Assembly (NCBI GenBank): GCA_028671895.1
Contig: CM053806.1
Span: forward strand, 18,053,001-18,117,000
Length of the DNA stretch: 64,000 bases
Reading direction: 5' to 3'
DNA from: Oenanthe sinensis
Taxonomy: Eukaryota > Streptophyta > Magnoliopsida > Apiales > Apiaceae
Part shown: positions 26,212 through 35,909 of the stretch, piece by piece
Numbering within the stretch: position 1 is the stretch's first letter
Layout of the letters: the number at the start of each line of letters is the position of its first letter
Translations under genes and position numbers: made by a program
Notes under the pieces: generated by a model
Databases searched by the model: none
Told to the model about the DNA's origin: nothing
Seen by the model: the letters and a program-made list of their open reading frames with translations, nothing else

Positions 26212-26507
26212 TAGTTGATTCCTCATCCAAAGTAACTGAACACAGCAACTACCAGCTGCAATGTATTCAGCCTATGCAGTTAAATTTGACACTGAATGTT
26301 GTTTTTTGTTAAACCATGAGACCAATCTTTCTCCCAAAAATTAACAGCTACCTGTTATGCTCTTTCTGTCTATCCTGCACCCTACATAGTCTGAGTCTGA
26401 ATATCCAACTAAGTCAAAGTCAGAATCTTTAGGATACCAAATACCTAAATTTTGAGTGCCTTTTATGTATCTAAAAATTCTTTTTACAGACATTAAGTGA
26501 GACTCCA
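26212..26507 (-). pseudogene. Copia RT/RNase H remnant in the deleted copy
   Basis: It matches 28022-28316, including the minus-strand stretch read in the long copy as LGERLVSWFNKKQ. At about 26507 it jumps into gag sequence equal to 32652 onwards, so about 4.3 kb (rest of RT, integrase, protease and part of gag) is gone. Confidence 0.85.
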
Positions 26508-27434
26508 TATTAGATTGGAGAACTTTCTTGCCATATAAGCCATTGCTTTATTTTTCATATTTTCCAGTTCCTCCAAAGTGTAGAACTCATCTTCTTCACC
26601 ATTCTTGAGTTCAAGAGTTACACATTCATCTTCATTTGTGACCTCTTCAATCTTGATGTGTTGTTGATGTTGAGACTCCTGGAGCTGCAACATCTTTTGA
26701 TCTTGAGCTACTAGAGCATTTGAGGTGTTGGTCATCTTTCCTCTCTGACTAGACTGAATAACTCTCTTTTGTAACAGCTCTAGCTCATAGATTTTAAGTA
26801 TGCCATATAAAGTTTTAAGAGAAAGTTTTGATAAATCACTTCCTTCTCTTATGGCAGTAACCTTGTGCTCTAGATGGTCAGGAAGTGTCAACATGAATTT
26901 CATGTTTACCTCTTTTTTGTCGTAAAACTTTCCATGCAACTGCAGGTCATTTATCAACCTGTTGAATCTCTCAAACATCTCAGTCAACCCTTCACTTGGT
27001 TTGGCCATGAAAGCTTCATACTGAGTCACCAATATCTGTCTTTGATTATCCTTCACTTCTTTTATTCCTTTATAGAGTATCTCAATAGTTTCTCATATTT
27101 GCTTGGCACTAGTGCAGTTGACAATGTTGTTATACCTGACATTGTCAAGTGCTTCAATGATGATAAATTATAAGAAATCATCCATAGATACTTTTTCTCT
27201 TTCAGTGTCAATGTACTCTGAAACTTTCTTAGGAACCCAATATGCTGATATTGTTTCACAATCTACTGTAGTTTCAGGTACATATGTTTGAGGAATGAAA
27301 GGACCATTTTCTAGAATTCCATGGTAAAGTGGGTTGACTATTTTTATGAACAATATCATTTTTCTTTTCCAAAGTTTATAGTATTCTTTATCAAAGGTGG
27401 GTATTTTTATGCTAGTTACTTTCTGTGCACTCAT
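26508..27434 (-). pseudogene. Copia gag in the deleted copy
   Basis: It starts at 27434 with MSAQKVTSIKIPTFDKEYY, a typical Copia gag N-terminus, and continues in a second open piece (26493-27056) containing LTEMFERFNRLINDLQLHG and DLSKLSLKTLYGIL (UBN2-type gag). In-frame stops near 27167 and 27060 separate the pieces. It is nearly the same as 32365-33579. The zinc knuckle is lost in the deletion. Confidence 0.85.
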
Positions 27435-27485
27435 GTTTATATCTTTTCAGGTTATGTATATCTAACATGCCGCTATGATACCAGT

Positions 27486-28021
27486 TGTTAGACAATATAA
27501 GTGTTGCAGAAGGGGGGGTTGTACAAAAACTCGACAATTTATCACTTATCTTGCTAACAACAAAACAAGAAGTAATAATATCAAGTACCAAAATACAGAC
27601 AACAGTAAGTAAATGAAGAAAGGTGTTTAACTTCAAAATTTAATTTTATTAATTTTTATTTGTTATAACTGACTGAAAAATGTTTCTAGCTTCAATATAT
27701 AAATTAACAAAGAACTTGCTAATGTTTCTATGCTTGAGAAAAGTTAAGCTCAATTGTCTCTCGTTTAGGGAAAATGTTTGTGAGATATATATATTTATAC
27801 TGAAACATATATCTCACTTACAAGTGTACTTCCCTTGTTCTTAGAACAAAGCTCGAAATAGAAACTTCACTTTTTCTATTCAAATTTGTCTTCATTCTAT
27901 TTGTAGATAAAGTTGTTCTGAGATGTACTGACATCCTTGACTCCTTGAGCATGCTTTATCTTTTTTATTGCCTTTTTCCAAATTGCAGTAGTAGGCTTGA
28001 CAGACTAGATAGAGATGTCAA
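27486..28021 (-). repeat. LTR B (shared middle LTR, recombinant)
   Basis: From 27486 to about 27830 it follows LTR C at diagnostic sites (GTTGTACAAAAACTC, GTTATAACTGACTG, GTGTACTTCCC). From about 27876 to 28021 it follows LTR A (TTTTTCTATTC, AAAGTTGTTC, GATGTACTGAC). It acts as the 5' LTR of the short copy and the 3' LTR of the long copy. Confidence 0.85.
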
Positions 28022-30917
28022 TAGTTGATTCCTCATCCAAAGTAACTGAACACAGCAACTACCAGCTGCAATGTATTCAGCATATGCAGTTAAATTTGAC
28101 AATGAATGTTGCTTCTTGTTAAACCATGAGACCAATCTTTCTCCCAAAAATTAACAGCTACCTGTTATGCTCTTTCTGTCTATCCTGCACCCTACATAGT
28201 CTGAGTCTGAATATCTAACTAAGTCAAAGCCAGAATCTTTAGGATACCAAATACCTAAATTTTGAGTGCCTTTTATGTATCTAAAAATTCTTTTTACAGG
28301 CATTAAGTGAGACTCCTTTGGATCAGACTAGAACCTTGCACACAACCCTGTTGCAAACATGATGCCAGGCCTGCTAACCGTTAGATAGAGAAGAGATCCA
28401 ATCATTCCTCTATACATTTTATTGTTCACCTTCTTTCCTTTTGGATCCTTGTCAAGTTGAGTTGCTATTGAGATTGAAGTTTTTGTAAGAGATGAGTCTT
28501 CCATATCAAATCTTTTCAAGAGATCTTTGACATACTTAGTTTGGTAAATAAATATTCCATCTTTTTTTTGACAGACTTGAAGTCCAAGAAAGAATACCAA
28601 TTCACCCATCATACTCATCTCATATTTGTTCTACATCAACTTAGAGAATTTCCTGCATAAATCTTCCTTTGTTGAACCAAAGATGATGTCATCAACATAT
28701 ACTTATACTAGAATGATATCATTTCCATGCTTCTTGTAGAAAAGAGTTTTGTCCACAATCCCTCTTTTAAGTTGTTATCAAGAAGAAACTTGTAAAGAGT
28801 ATCATACCAAGCCCTTGGTGATTGCTATAAGTCATACAATGCCTTTAGCAGTCTGTACACAAAGTTCTTCATTTTTGGATCTTCAAAGCCTGAGGGCTGT
28901 TCAACATATACTTCTTCTTCTAGTTCTCCATTAAGAAAAGACTCTTTATATCCATTTGAAAAACTTTGAAGTTGTTGAATACAACAAAGGCCAAAAAGAT
29001 TCTTATTGCCTCAAGTCTGGCAACAAGAGAAAATGTTTCTTCATAGTCAATCCCTTCTTGTTGACAGTAACCTTTTACTACCAGTCTTGCTTTGTTTCTT
29101 GTGACAATACCACAATCATCCATCTTGTTTCTATAAACCCATTTTGTGCCTATTATGGATTTGTTCTTTGGTCTAGGCACCAATTCCCAAACATAGCTTT
29201 TCTCGAATTGATTAAGCTCTTCTTGCATGGTATTAATCCAATATGGATCAACCAGTGCTTCTTCTAGAGTTTTGGGTTCAGTTTGAGAAAGGAAATAAGA
29301 GTACATGCATTCATTGGCAACATTTCTTCTTATTTTGACTCCTGTTCCTGGATCACTAATGATTAGATCATTAGTGTGATCTCTGTTCCATTTTTCTCTC
29401 TTAGAGAATCACTAGAGTCTTCAACACCTTGTTGATTGACAACATCTTTTGCTCTTGCACTGTTGACAACATCAATTTCTTCATGTCCACTATTCATGGG
29501 AACATTCCCAAAAAAATCAGTTGTTTGAGCAGTTCCTTCATTGTCTTCAGGATGGATACGAACAATTGTTGGACCAGAAATTGTGTGATCAATTCTTTGT
29601 GAATCTTTATCAATCTCATCTAGATAGCCTTGATTTTTCAAAGGCCAAAGGTTATGTTCCTTGACTTCTTTCAATTCCAGAAAATTTTGTTTCATTAAAG
29701 GTGACATTTACACTCTCCTCCACAGTCTTGTGATCAATGATGTAGACTCTGTATGCAGTCATGTCAATACCATACCCCATAAAGATTCCTTCATGTGCTT
29801 TAGTATCAAATTTTCATTTGATCTCAGTTGAATCTTTCATGTAGTAGTACTTGCTTCTAAATACATGAAAGTAATTGACAGTAAGTTTCCTTTATGTGAG
29901 CAATTCATAGGGTATTTTTCCATAGGCCTTGTTGACTACATTCATGTTTTGAGTATAACAGACTGTATTGATTGCTTCACCCCAGAAATAGGTAGGAAGT
30001 TTTGCTTCACTCAACATTATTTTTGTAGTCTCAATGAGAGTTTTGTTCTTTTTTTCCACAACACCATTTTGTTGGGGTGTCCTTGGTGCAGAGAATTGTT
30101 GAGTGATTCCATTATCTTTGCAGAAATCATTCATAATACTATTTTTGAACTCAGTACCATTGTCACTTCTAAAAGTCTGCACTTTTTACTTGAGATTCTT
30201 GTCAAGAACCCTTACCAAATCAATAATCTCTTGAGCAACTCTATCATTGGATGCTAGAAACCTCTCCTAGGTGTATCTAGAGAAATCATCAACCATCACT
30301 AAGCCATATCTTTTTCTTGCCAATTATTGCACATTCACAGGACCAAATAAGTCCATGTGAATTAGTTGAAATGTTTCATTGATTGAACCACTAGGAGTGC
30401 TTTTGTGTGTAGCTCTCCTTAACTTCCCTTTCTGGCAATCCTCACACAATTCTTCTTGATAGAATTCAAGTTGAGGAAGCCTTTTCACCAATTCTCTCTT
30501 CATTAGATAATTCATTGCTTTAAAGTTCAAATGGGAAAGCTTCTTGTGCCACAACCAACTTTCAGATGGGGAAGCCTTACTATAGAAACAGTAGACTTTG
30601 TCTTTTCTTACTGAATCCAAGTCAGCTATGAAAAGGCTTCCTTTTCTAACTCCTTGAAGATTTTCTTCACCTGTCTTTTTGTTGACAATGGAGCATATGT
30701 CTTGATCAAAACTAACTTGGAATCCTCTTTCACAAAATTGAGTTACACTCAATAGATTATGCTTCAAACTATTTACTAGAGTAATTTTCTCTATCTTCAA
30801 ATTTCCAACTTTCAGTATGTCATATCCCATTGTGAAACCAATGTTATTGTTACCAAAGGTTACATAAGGGCCAACCATTTCCTTGAACTGTGATAGTAGG
30901 GCTTTATCACCTGTCAT
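28022..30917 (-). pseudogene. Copia pol (integrase, RT, RNase H), broken
   Basis: Minus-strand pieces in order: protease-downstream and GAG-pre-integrase (30324-30917: LLSVTQFCERGFQVSF, LWHKKLSHLNF, CEDCQKGK); integrase core (29892-30182: TFRSDNGTEFKN and APRTPQQNGVVEKKNKTL, so an Asp and the Glu of the DDE triad remain); a linker; RT N-terminal part (28920-29306: WELVPRPKN, GTKWVYRNK); a YVDDIIF motif near 28690 preceded by a stop; LGLQVCQKKDGIFIYQTKYV (28328-28618); and a truncated RNase H (27965-28147: AEYIAAGSCC) that runs directly into LTR B. Stops and frameshifts lie throughout. Confidence 0.85.
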
Positions 30918-32246
30918 GTGTCCTGAGCATCCACTTTCAATGATTCACATGATTCTTTTATTTTTCATGTTGCCCTGCAAAGCAAATATCTCAAGTTACT
31001 TTTGGTACCCAACTTTCACTGGGTCCATTTTGCTTAGCTAGATCACATTTTGAAGTTGGATCAATTATAATTCTTTCTTTTACTTTTAACATGACTCTTG
31101 TAGCTACCCATTCAGTTTTGATTACTGGTTTGATAGCTTTGTTCTTGGGTGGCTTATCCATCCTAACTTTAGGAGGACTTGGAGTCTTTGCCTTTTAAGT
31201 TTTATGATTCTTATGCAGGCATTCTTGATCATTAGCAAAAGGCATGTTAAAGCACATACTCATCAAGTTCATTTTACATGAAATGCAATCAAAATCACCA
31301 TAGTGAGTTACTTGTTTGTTCTTTAAAGGCATGCTGTGTAAATTTCCATTAACAGATGTTGCATTCTTGATATTAGACTTGTTTTTGTTGCAGACATGAG
31401 TTAGATGACTGGATGATTCACAATTTCTAGGAGCATTAGGAATATAACCATAATTGTTCTTCTTATTTATTCCTAATTTTTCATTTCTGTTCTTCTTAGT
31501 CTTCATGACAGTATGTTTAGAAGTTACTATCATATTGGTGTTGACAGTAGGTTTAGATGGAGATGTCATGACAGTAAGTTTTGATCTCACAGTCTTGACA
31601 GCAGCTTCTGAACTTACTGTCTTGCTAGTATTGACAGCATCTTTTAAACACTTGTTACTGCCAAGGTCAAAACTAACTATCTTGGAGATTTTGACAATAT
31701 TTTTTATCTTAAGGGACTTAGTGACAGCTTCATTATCCTCATCATCTATCTCTTATTTAATCACTAATGCTTCCTCATCAAATTAAAATTCTACCTTTTT
31801 GAACAAGGGATTCTTAACTTTCTTTAGAATGGAAGGTTTGACAGTATGTTTGATGTCTTCCTCAACAACATGTTTCTTTCCATTTTTCTTCTCATAGTTA
31901 AACCCTATACCTACTTTTTGATTTTTAGTATTATCATCATGGTATGATTTTAATAGAGAAGAAGAGTTTTTGTAAGCCTCGATTTTTATATCATTCTCAG
32001 AAATCTGTTTCTTGAGAAATTCCTCAATCTGGGAAGCACAAACAACCTTATTTTTAAGAATCTTATTTTCTTGTTGTAAGGATTCAAAAGCATTCTATTT
32101 AAGTTCTAGTTCATAATTCTTAATTCTCAATGACTCATTAGCACTAGACAGTTTGACAATCTCCTTATTAGCAACTAACATGCTTGTATAAATATTGAAA
32201 ATTTCAGAACTTAAACTTTCAACAGTTTTCTTATATTGAGATGTAG
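30918..32246 (-). pseudogene. Copia gag-protease linker rich in TV repeats
   Basis: Between the zinc knuckle and the protease region the minus strand encodes a low-complexity Lys/Ser/Thr-rich linker with repeated (S/K)xTV units (e.g. SKLTVMTSPSKPTVNTN, 31490-31590). The same TV codons make the DNA read TTGACAGTA again and again on the plus strand (31500-31850). Stops interrupt it, for example near 31196 and 31750. Confidence 0.65.
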
Positions 32247-33579
32247 TCATATCAACAATAGTAAGAATGGATACCTGACTTGATGAAGTGGATGAACCCT
32301 CTCCAGAGTTTTCCATGAGAGCAAGATTTCCATATTCTTCCTCTTCTTCATCATCAGAATCTTCTCAACACTTTCCTTCACCCACAAAAGCCCTTCTTTT
32401 TTGCTTTTTGAGCAAGACATCATACTTTGCATTGAGTTCCTCATAATCACTGTCATTTCTTCTCACTTGTTTTGGCTTTTTGCATTCTGTTGCAAAATGC
32501 CCCATTTCACTATAGTTATAACACCTTATCTTGGATCTATCCACCATACCTGTTTTGTATCCATCTTTGCCACTTCCTTCAGGTTTTGAAATATTTGACT
32601 TGTTAAACCCAGAGCTTTTTCCTCTGGGTTTAAAGGCTTTGCTTTTCTTGAATCTTAGATTGGAGAACTTTCTTGCCATATAAGCCATTACTTTATTTTC
32701 CATATTTTCCAGTTCCTCCAAAGTGTAGAACTCATCTTCTTCACCATTCTTGAGTTCAAGAGTTACACCTTCATCTTCATTTGTGACCTCTTCAATCTTG
32801 ATGTGTTGTTGATGTTGAGACTCCTGGAGCTGCAACATCTTTTGATCTTGAGCTACTAGAGCATTTGAGGTGTTGGTCATCTTTCCTCTCTGACTAGACT
32901 GAATAACTCTCTTTTGTAACAGCTCTAGCTCATAGGTTTTAAGTATGCCATATAAAGTTTTAAGAGAAAGTTTTGATAAATCACTTCCTTTTCTTATGGC
33001 AGTAACCTTGTGCGCTAGATGGTCAGGAAGTGTCAACATAAATTTCATGTTTAACTCTTTTTTGTCATAAAACTTTCCATGCAGCTGCAGGTCATTTATC
33101 AACCTGTTGAATCTCTCAAACATCTCAGTCAACCCTTCACTTGGTTTGGCCATGAAAGCTTCATACTGAGTCACCAATATCTGTCTTTGATTATCCTTCA
33201 CTTCTTTTATTCCTTTATAGAGTATCTCAATAGTTTCCCATATTTGCTTGACACTAGTGCAGTTGACAATGTTGTTATACCTGACATTGTCAAGTGCTTC
33301 AATGATGATAAATTATAAGAAATCATCCATAGATACTTTTTCTCTTTCAGTGTCAATGTACTCTGAAACTTTCTTAGGAACCCAATATGCTGATATTGTT
33401 TCACAATCTACTGTAGTTTCAGGTACATATATTTGAGGAATGAAAGGACCATTTTCTAGAATTCCATGGTAAAGTGGGTTGGCTATTTTTATGAACAATG
33501 TCATTTTTCTTTTCCAAAGGTTATAGTATTCTTTATCAAAGGTGGGTATTTTTATGCTAGTTACTTTCCGTGCACTCAT
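32247..33579 (-). pseudogene. Copia gag in the long copy
   Basis: It begins at 33579 (MSARKVTSIKIPTFDKEYY). The main open piece at 32365-33201 has LTEMFERFNRLINDLQLHG, then a basic stretch, then a zinc knuckle CYNYSEMGHFATEC near 32485-32525 in which the second Cys of CCHC is Tyr. Stops near 33312 and 33205 break the N-terminal part. The near identity to 26508-27434 shows the two copies are sister units. Confidence 0.85.
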
Positions 33580-33614
33580 GTTTATATCTTTTCAGGTTAT
33601 GTATATCTAACATG

Positions 33615-33628
33615 CCGCTCTGATACCA
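33615..33628 (-). other. Primer-binding site of the long Copia copy
   Basis: The minus strand reads TGGTATCAGAGCGG two bases after the end of LTR C, the usual spacing for an initiator-Met tRNA primer site. The equivalent site at 27470-27483 has one change (TATCATAGC). Confidence 0.8.
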
Positions 33629-33630
33629 GT

Positions 33631-34840
33631 TGTTAGACAATATAAGTGTTGTAGAAGGGGGGGGGGTTGTACAAAAACTCGACAATTTATCACTTATCTT
33701 GCTAACAACAAAACAAGAAATAATAATATCAAGTACCAAAATACAGACAACAGTAAGTAAATGAAGAAAGGTGTTTAACTTCAAAAATTAATTTTATTAA
33801 TTTTTATTTGTTATAACTGACTGAAAAATGTTTCTAGCTTCAATATATACAATAACAAAGAACTTGCTAATGTTTCTATGCTTGAGAAAAGTTAAGCTCA
33901 ATTGTCTCTCATTTAGGGAAAATGTTTGTGAGATATATATATTTATACTGAAACATATATCTCACTTACAAGTGTACTTCCCTTGTTCCTAGAACAAAGC
34001 TCGAAATAGAAACTTCACTTTTTATATTCAAATTTGTCTTCATTCCATTTGTAGATAAAGCTGTTCTGAGATGTATTGACATCCTTGACTCCTTGAGCAT
34101 GTTTAATCTTTTTACTTGCCTTTTTCCAAGTTGCAGTAATAGGCTTGACAGACTAGATAAAAATGTCAAGATCAATCCTTGAATTTTCACTACCTAGTCT
34201 GCTACTTGAAATAGACGGTCAGCTTCACCAAAAGGTTACTGTCAACCTTTAACTTCTCTTTGGTAACAGTATCTTTGACTCCGCATACTTTACTGTCAAG
34301 CTTGATAGTCTTCTAAAACATGCTGTTGTCCAAAACTACTGTCAACTATCCCCGCCAATGTTGCTGTCAACTATCCCCACCAAAATTGCTGTCAGTAAAA
34401 TTTGTTGTCTTCGATTCTTCAATCTCCGTCAAGTTTACTATCAAGGGAATAGTTGTTGTCAGTAAAACTTGTTGTCTTCAATTTTTCAATCTCCGTCAAG
34501 TTTACTGTCAAGGGAATAGTTGTCGTCGTCTGTTCCAAATGTGTTGTCACTTGAATAAGATGTCGTAGGCTTCAGTTTGCAGAATGTTATTGTTAGTGAT
34601 TTGATCCATGTTGTGCATGAACACTTTGTAAACTTCTATTTCATAGATCATTTATTACATTTTTACAAGACAATAACTATTGATACTTACTGTCACCTAC
34701 TTGGTTTTTATACATACTGTTACAAGTGACAACTAAACATACTGTCAATATACATATGACAAATTGTTTTACTTAGTTAATTTCTAATTAATCTAAATAT
34801 CTTATAGTTAATTACAATGTTAACACCACAATCCCTAACA
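33631..34840 (-). repeat. LTR C (full-length 5' LTR, 1210 nt)
   Basis: It starts TGTTAG (33631) and ends CTAACA (34840), a clean terminal inverted repeat. The first 540 nt match LTRs A and B; the rest is present only here and carries an array of TACTGTCAA motifs and two 67-nt tandem units. Confidence 0.75.
34388..34521. repeat. Two 67-nt tandem repeats in LTR C
   Basis: 34388-34454 and 34455-34521 are near-identical units beginning G(C/T)TGTCAGTAAAA and ending CAAGGGAATAGTT. Confidence 0.9.
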
Positions 34841-35909
34841 ATAGAGTATACATCTTAGTTTTAAAAATTTTAGGTTCGGGGATATGTTTTCTTTTAGTCA
34901 TAAATCCTTCATTTTATGTCCGAATTTCACAAGATCAATTAATATATAAAACTATTGGAATTATTTATAATTGTATATGAATATTAGACCATTTTTTGGT
35001 TGGCAATATTTCGTAAAAATCAGCTTTGTGAAACCTGGATAAATTCGTTGTTATGACTTATTTTGTCCATAAATCGTTCATTGTAAGTATGAATTTAACG
35101 AGATCGGTCAATTCAGAAACATCATGAAATTATGTATATTTATATTTTTGTATTTATGGTCAGACCCCGTTTTTATTATTTTCATAGGGTAAAAACTATT
35201 TTTAAGAATGTAGAGTATATTTATTGTTATGTTTTGTTTTGCTCATAACTTGTTCGTTATAAGTCTGTTTTTCATGAATTTGGTCAATTTAGAAAGCTCT
35301 TGAATTCTTCCGTATTTTTTGGTTATAATGGCCTACTAAAGTAGTTTATATATCAGATTTAGAAGCTATTTTAAAACTCCATCCAATTTAGTAGTTACAC
35401 GTTTTGTTCATAATTTATTCACACTGAATAATATAATTTTGTTTGGTTGCACAATGCCAATCCAATTGTGTTAGTTCCCGAATAATATTATTTTGCACCA
35501 CTGAATAATATATTAAATTAATGTGTATTTATCAAAATTTTAAAATTATGGAATGTATTTTGTCATAAATTAATTTTTATGTTATACCTGTTAATTTGGT
35601 CAAAAGGGTGCAAAGTGAAGCGAGTTTGAAACATACAAGTGCAACATGCCAATAAATATAATTTGTGACCAAATTGAAAATTTTGTCAAAAATAAGGGCC
35701 ACAAAATGCTAATTAATCTTTATAGTAATAAAAATAAAGATAGGTTATATCGAAAAATGTAAAAGAAAAAAAATAAATAAATTTGTGCAAGTATATGTAG
35801 AGACGTATCGAGGACAAGTAGAAGCGATTAGACGGCAGAAAACGTAACCCTTATTTACAAAACCCTAAAATTGATCGATACATACAATTATACATAATAA
35901 ACAATCGAG
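34841..35909. other. Non-genic AT-rich stretch upstream of SUF4 gene
   Basis: No ORF or clear transposon ends were seen. Several short degenerate repeats of a TTTGTTCATAA-(T/C)TTGTTC-like string (34900-35410) hint at an old repeat. The last roughly 100 nt before 35910 should hold the 5'UTR and core promoter of the zinc-finger gene. Confidence 0.5.

Larger units (their letters stand above)
25677..34840 (-). mobile_element. Composite Copia retrotransposon with three LTRs
   Basis: Order along the plus strand: LTR A (25677-26211), a short internal region (26212-27485), LTR B (27486-28021), a long internal region (28022-33630), LTR C (33631-34840, full length). Primer-binding sites of TGGTATCAGAGC type follow LTR B and LTR C on the minus strand (27470-27483 with one change; 33615-33628). 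The outer flanks ATGGA (25672-25676) and ATAGA (34841-34845) match at 4 of 5 bases, consistent with one original insertion. Both internal regions carry the same gag. LTR B is a C-like/A-like mosaic, so the tandem arose by LTR-LTR unequal recombination. All ORFs are broken. Confidence 0.85.

Noticed and set aside
29865..30257. 130-codon plus-strand frame within the Copia integrase
   Set aside because: It is antisense to clear integrase code and resembles nothing; such mirrors are common in this element (also 31454-31786).
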